Shown here piece after piece: positions 45,901-53,441 of a stretch of DNA of 64,000 nucleotides; within the stretch, counting starts at the first letter, position 1, and each line of letters starts with the position of its first letter. Under the pieces are notes generated by a model. That model had not been told where the DNA came from. It did not search any database and saw only the letters and a program-made list of their open reading frames with translations. Origin of the DNA: an uncultured Arcanobacterium sp. (lineage in GTDB: Bacteria > Actinomycetota > Actinomycetes > Actinomycetales > Actinomycetaceae); assembly GCA_958428545.1 (NCBI GenBank), contig CAUAGM010000004.1, positions 122,147 to 186,146 of the forward strand, given 5' to 3'. A program made the position numbers and the translations under genes.

Positions 45901-46462
45901 CTTCGGCTTTCTTTTCCTCAGCTTTAGCCTTAGTTAGCGCATCAGGATCTAGAGCAAGAGCAGCAGCAAGAGCGTCGTCAGCAGCTTTCTTATCTGCTGC
46001 AGCTTGATCGAGTGCAGTTTGCGTTTGAGCAGCATTATCGTCCGCATCGGTTTTAGCTTTTTGAGCATCAGCTGCTATATCCTCAGCTGCGCTCACATCT
46101 TCTGCAGCTTGTTTCTTTTCTGCATCAAGAGAGCGGGCAGCTTGCCTCTGCGCATCATTCTTCTTTTCCTCAGCCTCAGATTCAGCTTTGCTGGCTGCGT
46201 CGAGGGAGTCTTGTGCCTTATTTTTATCGGATTCAACTTCAGCTAATTTTTTCTCGGCCGCAACTAAATCGCGAGCTTCTATACCTTGCAAAGCTGGTTG
46301 CGTCTGCGAATCTGAAGCGGCATCTATCTTTTGCTCTGGCTCCGCTAATGCAATTCTAGCCCCACCCAGCGCACAACTCGCCGCCATACCAGTCGCCAAA
46401 GCTGCCGACGAGAAGCGAAAACCTGATTTTTGCGCTGATTTATCATCAGAGTGCCTGCTCAT
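42962..46462 (-). CDS. Coiled-coil wall-anchored protein with SEC10/PgrA-like CAP region
   Basis: 1166 aa. A signal segment (about 1-40) is followed by Ala/Lys/Glu heptads (about 45-430) as a long coiled coil. A compact central domain (about 430-640) follows with MDALKITDQLMAIGQINANA, MNHTNNWGINSDVNGEILAW and TTGHYELIMN, resembling the CAP-like domain of SEC10/PgrA surface-exclusion proteins. A second coiled coil (about 640-1010), an Ig-like module (about 1020-1110) and a sorting tail (LSDTG, hydrophobic helix, RRKARAK) complete it. It probably extends from the wall. RBS AAGGGGAACATA. The promoter region contains a G8 tract. Confidence 0.88.
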   Translation of the reverse strand: MSRHSDDKSAQKSGFRFSSAALATGMAASCALGGARIALAEPEQKIDAASDSQTQPALQGIEARDLVAAEKKLAEVESDKNKAQDSLDAASKAESEAEEKKNDAQRQAARSLDAEKKQAAEDVSAAEDIAADAQKAKTDADDNAAQTQTALDQAAADKKAADDALAAALALDPDALTKAKAEEKKAEDALFAAEAEKKTAGDIVTAAEKALETANSNKVAADSDLANAKSAQTAAKQAATEAQQAVADAQAKVDELIAETAAQSAKKELEQAKADLETAKSAKAAADNAVASAEGIVKTAEDAVKAAEGEVQKAQEAKKAADNRVTKAEEMLKNANSDLVSAQQALKDAENAKKAADQAVTESETALKQAQDAVPAAETAKKNADDVVTAAEQDKTAKESALAAEKKNLETAKAGVQASKAEAQKQWNKGSVGFFEEMGSTEAVNEFSNTKQVGGKAINQYTTIGDKDDATSLDNMKKALEYIEEGNSYRTSGDNNFEPMDALKITDQLMAIGQINANASAVTMNHTNNWGINSDVNGEILAWSNDPYDGWYTGEKAFYDFNGGPVKYADNKNYQYGWWRLNTTGHYELIMNRSFLYTGFGYRTNGLCDIQVFASRTNQSQAYTVADYKTRFMNYYNALLEAKTNGSAEARTALADAEKRVADAQSALNAANDTLAKAKNEAAAANLTNAKNAVTAAEKVKETALADQTAKGKAVVDAQAEVNAKAQAVAAAQSEFAKAKSVQSAKTQAVAEEEGVLAAKRAELTAPQQVLEAKKREAKAAADAVIAAEGVVAQKQAAYDAAMATDALAKAKDELDTAEKTLEMKTSEKNDADKAVAAAEAKVTAAEKALADAKGAKGTAEANQTVKEQAVIEAQKALADAQRTLEPLATQQAAHEKAQENASKAARALQEAEAADVKADKAADDAAAALDKAKAAVSAKRALAEKLNAVDLQAALRGGLPAEDDDFTALGLTEKFAAAIAARQALAVKSEAKRAAEEAAKTANDAYSEALTSHDAKRAAWLKAAYLKTDTASEWLGLDMMLSGYGFLPNETVKLELHSNVFDLGATAADAAGTIKQQIFIPAQATVGAHTIIATGQTSGFQLTAAVDLLKKEVVAAASQEKKPSESRIRTLSDTGLDIGAGGLLIGAPIALIGAGVLARRKARAK

Positions 46463-46614
46463 TATGTTCCCCTTGTCTGCCGTCTTCCAGCCGCATACTC
46501 ACCAACATATTTTCTGATGCCGTATACCGCCAGCACTTTCGGCATAAATCACATCTGCTATAAAACTCCTCGCATACGAGTATATTTTTAACCTTTCAAT
46601 ACGTGGATATGCCC

Positions 46615-46642
46615 ACTCTAGCAAAGCCTACCCCCCCCTCAA
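46615..46642 (-). promoter_or_regulatory. Candidate phase-variable promoter of the coiled-coil wall protein (G8 tract)
   Basis: On the minus strand TTGAGG (46637-46642) runs into a G8 tract (46631-46638). Sixteen bases separate it from TAGAGT (46615-46620), the same -10-like hexamer as in the adhesin promoter. The tract contributes the last two bases of the -35 and six of the spacer, so length changes shift the spacing. Confidence 0.42.
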
Positions 46643-46689
46643 GACATTCAGGGCACCTTGGGTTCTAGGGGTGGATGCAACACCGAGTT

Positions 46690-46815
46690 TGAGAAGAATA
46701 TCTCGACGCAATCGCACACGAGTTAAACGATCGACCATACACGACGTTAGAATACGATAAACCCAGCGAGCAGATCCTCAAGATGCTTGCCTACAACTAT
46801 CAACCGTTGTAAGCA
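46690..46815 (+). pseudogene. IS30-family transposase C-terminal fragment
   Basis: After an in-frame stop the + strand reads EEYLDAIAHELNDRPYTTLE and YDKPSEQILKMLAYNYQPL before a TAA at 46813. This is the end of an IS30-type transposase (normally ...IAxELNxRPRKTLxxxTPxE). The rest of the gene and the terminal repeats are absent. Confidence 0.7.
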
Positions 46816-46934
46816 CCCCTAGAATCTGCCCATAAGAGAATTCACATATACAACTTACTTACATCGCGAAGCACAGCACACAGCGGCGAGTACTCGTATA
46901 CGTATACCACTATTCAAAAGGCAGGCAGACTGCT

Positions 46935-48578
46935 TCACACCTGCGGCTCTACTCCATTACGGAATAAACCGTAGACGTATCCTTGCGTAAGAGCTTCCCA
47001 TGACGCCTCGATCACGTCGTCACCCACGCCAACTGTCGTCCACTGCCCACAAACGTCACGAATCGTAATCATTACGCGCGTGACGGCACTCGTGCCAAGA
47101 GTCGTATCGAGAATACGCACTTTATAATCTACCAGCTCAAACTCATGCAAAAGCGGGTAAACTTTGCGAAGTGCTCGGCGCAGTGCCTGATCGAGCGCGT
47201 CTACCGCACCCACACCTTCGCCCACTCGGATAAGGCGGCGCCCGCCAGCATGGATTTTGACTGTTGCTTCAGCAAAAGTTTGCGTAGGGTCGGAATGATC
47301 CGTCGTATCGTGCGTACTCCATGATTCGAGCGAAAAATACTCCAACGGCTTACCAGAGATAATTTCTCGAGCCAGCATCTCAAACGAAGCGTCGGCAGCA
47401 TCGTAAGTGTACCCCTCTGCTTCCGCTTGCTTCACCCGCTGCGTGATTTCGCTGAGCACAGCTCTATCTTCTGAAAGATCTAAACCAAACTCTCGCGCTT
47501 TCAGCTCAATCGACGCTCGCCCTGCCATATCAGAAACAAGCATACGCATATCGTTACCCACAAGCTGAGGGTCAATATGCTGATACAGATCAGGATCCAC
47601 GCGAATGGCGCTCGCATGAAGCCCTGCTTTGTGAGCAAACGCAGCCGCCCCCACATAAGGCGCACGAGCAGAAGGAAGAATCGTCGTAATCTCACCGACC
47701 GCGTAACCAATCGCAGCAAGCCCCGCAAGCTGCTCGGCACTTACCACCTCATAATCAGTTTTCAACTGCAGATCAGCAATAATCGTGAGCAGATTTGCAT
47801 TTCCTGTGCGCTCACCATAGCCGTTGATAGTCCCTTGCACTTGGCGACACCCAGCATCTACCGCCGCGAGAGTATTCGCTACCGCACAGCCGCCGTCATC
47901 GTGGCAGTGTATCCCAAGCTGAGGATTAGTGATACCAAGCGCCTCCAACCTTTCACGAAGTTCTTTGACGATTTGGGAAATATGCTGCGGAAGAGAACCT
48001 CCGTTTGTATCACAGAGAATCACCCACGAAGCACCTGATTGAAATGCCTGAGCCACAACGGCCGTACTATACTCTGGATCGTAGCGAAAACCGTCAAAGA
48101 AATGCTCGGCATCAATCATCACTTCACGCCCGCACGAGCGCAGGTATTCGCAAGAATCCCCAACCATTGCAAGATTTTCTTCAGGGCTTGTGCGCAAAGC
48201 CTTTTCCACATGGCGAATATCGCTTTTCGCCACAAGGCAGAGTACAGGAGCCTGCGAATTTACGAGCGCCTGCAGCTGAGAATCGCTCTGCGCCGTCACT
48301 CCTGCCTTGCGAGTAGAACCGAAAGCTGTAAGCTTGGCCGAGGTAAGCGGATTAGCATCTTTAAGTTTTTCAAAAAATTCTGTATCTCGCGGAATCGCTC
48401 CTGGCCAGCCACCCTCAATATAGGAAGCACCCATCGCCTCGATATAAGGAAGAATCGCGATTTTATCTGCCACAGAAAGATTAATTCCCTGCTGCTGCGC
48501 CCCATCACGCAGCGTGACGTCGTACACGAAGACAGTTGGAGCCAGCACTTCGCTCCCTGCGCTTTCTTCTTGCATCAC
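46935..48578 (-). CDS. cimA: (R)-citramalate synthase
   Basis: A 547-aa enzyme of the isopropylmalate/homocitrate synthase family: VTLRDGAQQQGINLSVADKI, YIEGGWPGA, LTAFGSTRK, HCHDDGGCAVANTLAAVDAGCRQVQGTINGYGERTGN and a C-terminal LeuA-type regulatory domain (from about 420). The FGSTRK motif separates CimA from LeuA. It condenses pyruvate and acetyl-CoA to citramalate, opening a threonine-independent isoleucine route. It starts at GTG 48576-48578 or the next ATG, after GGGGAGGA. A candidate attenuator precedes it. leuB and ilvE lie close by in the same direction. Confidence 0.92.
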   Translation of the reverse strand: MMQEESAGSEVLAPTVFVYDVTLRDGAQQQGINLSVADKIAILPYIEAMGASYIEGGWPGAIPRDTEFFEKLKDANPLTSAKLTAFGSTRKAGVTAQSDSQLQALVNSQAPVLCLVAKSDIRHVEKALRTSPEENLAMVGDSCEYLRSCGREVMIDAEHFFDGFRYDPEYSTAVVAQAFQSGASWVILCDTNGGSLPQHISQIVKELRERLEALGITNPQLGIHCHDDGGCAVANTLAAVDAGCRQVQGTINGYGERTGNANLLTIIADLQLKTDYEVVSAEQLAGLAAIGYAVGEITTILPSARAPYVGAAAFAHKAGLHASAIRVDPDLYQHIDPQLVGNDMRMLVSDMAGRASIELKAREFGLDLSEDRAVLSEITQRVKQAEAEGYTYDAADASFEMLAREIISGKPLEYFSLESWSTHDTTDHSDPTQTFAEATVKIHAGGRRLIRVGEGVGAVDALDQALRRALRKVYPLLHEFELVDYKVRILDTTLGTSAVTRVMITIRDVCGQWTTVGVGDDVIEASWEALTQGYVYGLFRNGVEPQV

Positions 48579-48922
48579 TGCCGATCCTCCCCTTATAAAA
48601 CTGCCTTATTTAAGGCAGTAATCTACCTTGAATAAGGCACTTACCCTGGCTGACAATAGAGTGCCGCTACCACACTACCTACTTTTCTGTTGTGCACAAT
48701 ATCGACAACGCTGTGCGCAGTCTGCGTTGCGTGGGCCGCATAATGCAAGCCGCGCTGCGTAAGTTGCGCTATGCAAGTCGCGCTATGCAACTCGTCCCAT
48801 ACAGCCTACATTGCGCCGCCTATCCGATACTATCTAACCGCGTACACATAACGCACAGATACCAACTCTATAGATATAGCAGACGTAAACGCCCTCAACG
48901 AATTACGCCGAATCACACCGAA
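48579..48922. other. cimA leader and intergenic region
   Basis: It holds the cimA hairpin pair (48600-48639). Upstream on the minus strand a possible 18-codon frame begins with GTG near 48691 and contains several Val codons; it has no ribosome-binding site. The remainder, near ilvE, has no features. Confidence 0.45.
48600..48639 (-). promoter_or_regulatory. Candidate attenuator before cimA
   Basis: On the minus strand ACTGCCTT/AAGGCAGT (48612-48619 with 48600-48607) forms an 8-bp hairpin followed by TTTAT, just before the ribosome-binding site. An upstream segment TGCCTTATT (48631-48639) is perfectly complementary to AATAAGGCA in the hairpin's 3' arm, so two mutually exclusive structures exist, as in transcription attenuation. 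Confidence 0.45.
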
Positions 48923-50062
48923 TTACACCAAACGATAGCACCAGCCGAATTTATCTTCTATACGCCCCAACTGAATACCCGTCAGCTCATCATAAATTCG
49001 CTTCGTGACGTCTCCGGCAGGCATACGCACATCAAAATCCGCGGACGCAAGACGCCCGATCGCCGTCACCACAGCAGCCGTGCCGCACGCAAACATTTCC
49101 GCAACAGCACCGCTCTTGATACCCCTGATCACATCCGCAATCGCAATTTCCTCTTCACTCACGCGCACGCCTTTAGATTCGAGAAGCTGAATAATAGAAC
49201 TGCGCGTACACCCAGGAAGAATAGTTCCCGTGAGTTTTGGAGTTTTCACCGAGCCGTCGCTCATCACCACAAAAACGTTCATACCGCCCAGCTCGTCGAT
49301 ATATGTATTTGTGCGCGCATCGAGAAACATCACTTCATCAAAGCCCTGCTCATGCGCCGTCACTTTTGGCAGAAGCGAGCTGGCATAGTTGCCGCCTGTT
49401 TTCGCGTCTCCCATTCCGCCCGGCCCAGCACGATGATAGTCTTTTTCCACCCAGACGTCGATCGGTTGAAATCCGTGAGCAAAGTACGGACCTGACGGCG
49501 ACGCCATCACTATATATTCATATCGACTCGCCGCTCGCACGCCGAGAAAACTCTCTGAGGCAAATACGAATGGACGCAAATAAAGGCTCGCACCTTCTGT
49601 TTCAGGCACCCAACGCTGATCGGCACGAACCAATCCAACAATAGATTCCATAAAATCTCGCATCGGCAATTCAGGAATCGCCAACCGCCGCCCGGAATGA
49701 TTGAGCCGAGCCGCGTTATAGAGAGGGCGAAACGTCCAAATCGAGCCATCATCATGGCGATAGGCTTTCAACCCCTCAAAAATTTCTTGTCCGTAATGCA
49801 GCACGGCAGTGCCAGGGTCAAGTGAAAGCGGCCCGTACGGCTCAATAAATTTTGCCGACCAGCCAGTTTCTGCAGTCCAGGTGGAGTGAGCCATGTAGTC
49901 GGTGAAATCGAGACCGAAGCCAAGCTTTTCCATCTGGGCGTGGTATTCCTCATCGCTCTTCTTACAAAGATGTTCACGTAGTACATACCCGCCCGCAAGC
50001 TCATCAGCCGCCAATATCGACTGTGCAGATTCTCTTTCTAATGCAGTTAGTTCATGTGCCAT
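48923..50062 (-). CDS. ilvE: Branched-chain amino acid aminotransferase
   Basis: A 379-aa fold-type IV PLP enzyme that does the last step of isoleucine, leucine and valine synthesis. Seen: LHYGQEIFEGLKAYRHDDG, SLYLRPFVFASESFLGV, MGDAKTGGNYASSLLP with the PLP lysine, and ELGGMNVFVV...TGTILPGCTRSSIIQL. Length and the LDPGTAVLHYGQ segment fit the longer bacterial/eukaryotic-type BCAT. It shares direction with cimA and leuB but is separated from them by about 300 bases on each side. Confidence 0.95.
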   Translation of the reverse strand: MAHELTALERESAQSILAADELAGGYVLREHLCKKSDEEYHAQMEKLGFGLDFTDYMAHSTWTAETGWSAKFIEPYGPLSLDPGTAVLHYGQEIFEGLKAYRHDDGSIWTFRPLYNAARLNHSGRRLAIPELPMRDFMESIVGLVRADQRWVPETEGASLYLRPFVFASESFLGVRAASRYEYIVMASPSGPYFAHGFQPIDVWVEKDYHRAGPGGMGDAKTGGNYASSLLPKVTAHEQGFDEVMFLDARTNTYIDELGGMNVFVVMSDGSVKTPKLTGTILPGCTRSSIIQLLESKGVRVSEEEIAIADVIRGIKSGAVAEMFACGTAAVVTAIGRLASADFDVRMPAGDVTKRIYDELTGIQLGRIEDKFGWCYRLV

Positions 50063-50346
50063 ACCATTATCCTAGTCTTTCGCTTAGAGCAACAATAGAA
50101 TGCCCAATATGTGCACGTACTATCCATCATTTAATGATCGCAGTACGAGGTGCATTGCATACCATAGATCACGCCATCTTCTTCGAAGCAGAAAAAGCAA
50201 GTGCGAGCATCGGTATACCTTAGCCTACATTCCACTCAAAGCCTTTTGAGTACTTTAAATTTGTCGATTTCCTAAGGATTTCTGTAAAAATCTTGATAAG
50301 AGCGTTTATCCTTTTCAAATTTTATATTTTGAAAAGGATCTGCACT
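50063..50346. other. Intergenic region between ilvE and leuB
   Basis: It contains the hairpin at 50308-50339 and the ilvE promoter region. No gene is seen. Confidence 0.4.
50308..50339. terminator. Hairpin after leuB
   Basis: A 12-bp AT-rich stem (ATCCTTTTCAAA/TTTGAAAAGGAT) eight bases past the leuB stop on the minus strand. No T-run follows on the minus strand, so efficiency is uncertain. Confidence 0.5.
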
Positions 50347-51408
50347 CTATCTAAGGACGCCTGCAGCAATTGTACTGCCGATCTCAGCCGTGCTGCGCAC
50401 GAGAGGACTTCCCGATTTTGCAGCCGTAGCTCGCCGAGCCATATCGTCATCAACCGCCGCCATTACGCGCTCCGCCAACTCCGGATACCCAAGGAAATCG
50501 AGCATAAGAGCTACCGAGCTGATCGTCGCCGTCGGATCTGCTTTCTGCTGCCCGGCAATATCGGGAGCTGACCCATGCACAGGCTCAAACATCGAAGGCG
50601 TTGTGCGCTCCGGATTGAGGTTTGCACTCGCAGCCAAGCCGATGCCTCCGGTGATTGCTCCAGCTTCGTCCGTGAGAATATCTCCGAAAAGGTTATCCGT
50701 GACGATCACGTCAAAGCGCTGCGGATCGTTCACGAGATAAATCGTTGCAGCGTCAATGTGACAATAGTCGATAGTGACGCTCGGATACTCTTGCGCCATA
50801 CGCTCGACCGTGCGCCGCCAAAGATGCCCAGCATTGACGAGCACATTATGTTTGTGCACGAGAGTAAGCTTTTTGCGCCGTTTTTGCGCCAATTCAAAGG
50901 CGTAGCGCACCACTCTGCGCACACCAAAAGCAGTATTTACCGAAACTTCAGTGGCGATTTCATGAGGGGTGCCTACGCGGACGGCTCCACCATTTCCGCA
51001 ATACAGCCCTTCCGTACCCTCACGCACTACCACAAAATCCACTCCTGAGGGATTTTTCAAGGGACTGGGTACCCCTTCATAGTATTTCGAGGGGCGCAGA
51101 TTCACATAGTGATCAAGTTCGAAGCGCAATTTTAGAAGCAGACCTCTCTCCAATACCCCGCTAGGCATACTCGGATCACCCACCGCACCAAGCAAAATCG
51201 CATCGCAGGCTTTGATAGCTGCAAGATCCTCATCGGTTAGCACCTCGCCCGTCTCATGATAGCGAGCCGCACCGAGGTTGAAATGACGCATATCGAAAGT
51301 AACTTCGGCATTTTTCGTGACGGCGTTCAAGACTTTCAAACCTTCTGCCACTACTTCTGTACCGATACCATCTCCGGGAATTATCGCTAATTTAATTGTC
51401 TGTACCAT
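50347..51408 (-). CDS. leuB: 3-isopropylmalate dehydrogenase
   Basis: A 353-aa NAD-dependent beta-decarboxylating dehydrogenase. Seen: [38 protein letters not shown], the [29 protein letters not shown] metal site and [29 protein letters not shown]. It oxidises 3-isopropylmalate for leucine and, where the citramalate route is used, 3-methylmalate for isoleucine, which fits its closeness to cimA. ATG at 51406-51408. Confidence 0.96.
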   Translation of the reverse strand: MVQTIKLAIIPGDGIGTEVVAEGLKVLNAVTKNAEVTFDMRHFNLGAARYHETGEVLTDEDLAAIKACDAILLGAVGDPSMPSGVLERGLLLKLRFELDHYVNLRPSKYYEGVPSPLKNPSGVDFVVVREGTEGLYCGNGGAVRVGTPHEIATEVSVNTAFGVRRVVRYAFELAQKRRKKLTLVHKHNVLVNAGHLWRRTVERMAQEYPSVTIDYCHIDAATIYLVNDPQRFDVIVTDNLFGDILTDEAGAITGGIGLAASANLNPERTTPSMFEPVHGSAPDIAGQQKADPTATISSVALMLDFLGYPELAERVMAAVDDDMARRATAAKSGSPLVRSTAEIGSTIAAGVLR

Positions 51409-51826
51409 ACACGCAGAATACGCCGTTTCTCGATTAGCGAGATAAATAATTTACTATGTGGACAATCCCTGAGACGTGCGTGTAATTACCAAGCCCTACA
51501 GCACTCAACAAGCGCAGCCAAAAAGCTCTGTAAACCTACTCTCTAAACCCATACAAACCAGCAATAATCACCATAACCACATCACACCATTCAAGAAAAC
51601 ACTCACAAGGGCGACCTTATATAATTAAATAAAAAAATCAGCACTTAAAGCGAATGAGCCTATGATTAGGGCAAATAGCACTATTTACACAAAAAATAGG
51701 ATTCCCTTTCTTACTTTCCTTGCGCAAAATTGCCACAGTAGATGTATAAGGATTTTAGGGAAACCACCCCAAAATCAACATCGAAAAATCAGGATATACC
51801 AATTAAAACAACGAAAGGATTCTATT
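51409..51826. other. AT-rich intergenic region
   Basis: No gene is supported. It should contain the divergent promoters of leuB and the DUF1540 gene. Confidence 0.4.
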
Positions 51827-52099
51827 ATGCCTACTACTCTCCCTCTTGTTTCAGACTGCTCAGTCTCTGCTTGCTCCTACAATCAGAATGGCTGCGCTGC
51901 AAACGCTATGAATATGAGCTCAGATGGCTGCTCAACGTTTATTGCCCTGCCAGAAGTTGGCGGCGGCAGCAACACAGGGCGCGTGGGTGCATGCCAGAAA
52001 GCAGATTGCACACATAACGACCACCTTGAATGCACAGCAGAATCTGTACAGGTAGGCGGTACCGCAGGCGAATGCCTCACCTACACTCCTGCTGCCTAA
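51827..52099 (+). CDS. DUF1540 cysteine-rich protein
   Basis: 90 aa with two copies of a Cys-rich motif: CSVSACSYNQNGCAAN (residues about 11-26) and CQKADCTHNDHLECTA (about 57-72), each with extra Cys further on. This is the DUF1540 pattern, thought to bind metal. AAAGGATTCTATT precedes the ATG at 51827. It stands alone with a very strong terminator. Function unknown; metal storage or stress roles are only guesses. Confidence 0.85.
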   Translation: MPTTLPLVSDCSVSACSYNQNGCAANAMNMSSDGCSTFIALPEVGGGSNTGRVGACQKADCTHNDHLECTAESVQVGGTAGECLTYTPAA

Positions 52100-52135
52100 G
52101 GCTCAGCTAACTGAATATACAGATTTTTCTCTCAT

Positions 52136-52183
52136 AAAGTGGTGTTTTGCCAGCTACTCCTGCTGGCAAAACACCACTTTTTA
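52136..52183 (+). terminator. Strong terminator of the DUF1540 gene
   Basis: A perfect 19-bp stem (52136-52154 with 52162-52180) and 7-base loop, running into TTTTTAT. Confidence 0.92.
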
Positions 52184-52421
52184 TATAGATATACACGCGC
52201 GTTTCAATCTGAGACACGTTTCAATCTGAGAGCAGGAAACGCAGGTATTGTGCACGATAAACACAGAAGTTGAGTTTCGCAAGAGGTTTTTCCTTTTCAA
52301 TGCATGTTTCACATGTGGTTGCCTAAACTGCAAATTTACAGATTCTACTGCACCAAACATAATAAAAGTGCTTCTTCTGCATTACACAGAAGAAGCACTT
52401 ATTACTGCTAGCTAAAGAAAC
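52184..52421. other. Intergenic region between convergent genes
   Basis: No gene. It contains the terminator of the wall-anchored Glu/Lys-rich protein at 52366-52400. Confidence 0.4.
52366..52400 (-). terminator. Terminator of the Glu/Lys-rich wall protein
   Basis: A 14-bp stem (AAGTGCTTCTTCTG/CAGAAGAAGCACTT) followed on the minus strand by TTTTATTATG. Confidence 0.85.
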
Positions 52422-53276
52422 TCAGGCAACGAAACGGCGGCGAGCAGCAATTGCCGCTGCACCAGCTAAGACCGAAAGCACAGAGAAGCCAGCAATCGGA
52501 GCAGAATCAGTACCAGTCTTAGAAAGCGCCTTCACCTCAGGCTTATCCATAGACTTCTTCTCTACTGATTTAGCATTTGGTTTGGTAGCCGGCTTGGTCT
52601 CCTCAGCCGGCTTGGTCTCCTCAGCCGGCTTGGTCTCCTCAGCCGGCTTGGCGCTTGGAATTTCAGCAACCTTGCACTTTCCATAGTATGTGCACTGATT
52701 AATACTCATCACGTACAGTTCCTTATGAACCTGACGACGATCCTCCGTGAGCTTTTCGAGCTTGTCTTTATTGTCTTTAAGCCCTTGCTTTGTGACTTCA
52801 AGCGCAGGATCGGAAGACTTAAGCTCCGCATTTGCTTTCTCAAGATTAGCTTTTTCTTCGAGCTTTGCCTTCAAAAAGTATTTAGCCATATCTTCGCCAT
52901 GAGCTTCTTTTTGAAGCTCATAACTCTGTTCAATCTCTGCTATTTTCTTATTATTTTCCGTAATTTTAGCTTCGACATCAGCAGCAGAATTTTTAATCGA
53001 CTCTTCAGCAACAGCAACAGCTTTCTCCAGATCAGCAATATCCGCATTAAGCTTTGCCTCATACCCTTCAAGAACGACCTTAAGCTTAAGGCTCTCCTCA
53101 ACAAGAACCTTTGGACGATCCCACTTATTCGTTGAATCTACCTTTGCATTACGAGCAGCAATCGCAGCAGGTCCACTACCAACAACATACGTATGATCTG
53201 CGGCAAACGCGGAAGAAGACCCAACAAAACTCAATCCTACGAGCGCAGCAACAGCTGCAACACTCTTCTTCATCAT
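52422..53276 (-). CDS. Small coiled-coil wall-anchored protein with PAEETK repeats
   Basis: 284 aa. A signal peptide (1-25, ending SSAFA|ADH) is followed by a charged coiled coil (about 55-190) and a short CTYYGKC motif near 200. Three tandem PAEETK hexapeptides (from an 18-base DNA repeat) span the wall, and the tail reads LSKTG, a hydrophobic helix, AARRRFVA for sortase anchoring. It is unrecognised beyond being a cell-wall surface protein. GGGGGA lies before the ATG. The promoter upstream has a perfect TTGACA and a G9 tract in the spacer. Confidence 0.85.
   Translation of the reverse strand: MMKKSVAAVAALVGLSFVGSSSAFAADHTYVVGSGPAAIAARNAKVDSTNKWDRPKVLVEESLKLKVVLEGYEAKLNADIADLEKAVAVAEESIKNSAADVEAKITENNKKIAEIEQSYELQKEAHGEDMAKYFLKAKLEEKANLEKANAELKSSDPALEVTKQGLKDNKDKLEKLTEDRRQVHKELYVMSINQCTYYGKCKVAEIPSAKPAEETKPAEETKPAEETKPATKPNAKSVEKKSMDKPEVKALSKTGTDSAPIAGFSVLSVLAGAAAIAARRRFVA
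52588..52650. repeat. 18-bp tandem repeat (PAEETK units)
   Basis: Three and a half copies of GCCGGCTTGGTCTCCTCA on the + strand. Copy number could vary by slippage without a frameshift, changing the length of the wall-spanning segment. Confidence 0.85.
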
Positions 53277-53373
53277 TATTATATTCCCCCAAATTCATGA
53301 AAATATCTATGCGGAAAGTTGAAGCTCCAGCACCTAAGACCCTAAGAGCCGAATCAACCTTTGAGCACTCCTT

Positions 53374-53400
53374 AACCTACCCCCCCCCGCACTCTGTCAA
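53374..53400 (-). promoter_or_regulatory. Candidate phase-variable promoter (TTGACA - G9 - TAGGTT)
   Basis: On the minus strand a consensus -35 TTGACA (53395-53400) is followed by GAGTGC, nine G (53380-53388) and TAGGTT (53374-53379), which fits TAnnnT. The spacer is 15 bases now and would be the optimal 17 with eleven G. The gene start is 97 bases downstream. This is the layout of Neisseria porA/opc-type phase-variable promoters. Confidence 0.58.
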
Positions 53401-53441
53401 ATGGTTCCCAGATTGTTATCAAATCCTTATAGAATACGAGT

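Larger units (their letters stand above)
46463..46934. other. Region between the coiled-coil wall protein and cimA
   Basis: It contains the wall-protein promoter with a homopolymer tract (46615-46642) and a fragment of an IS30-type transposase (46690-46815). Nothing else is recognised. Confidence 0.5.
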
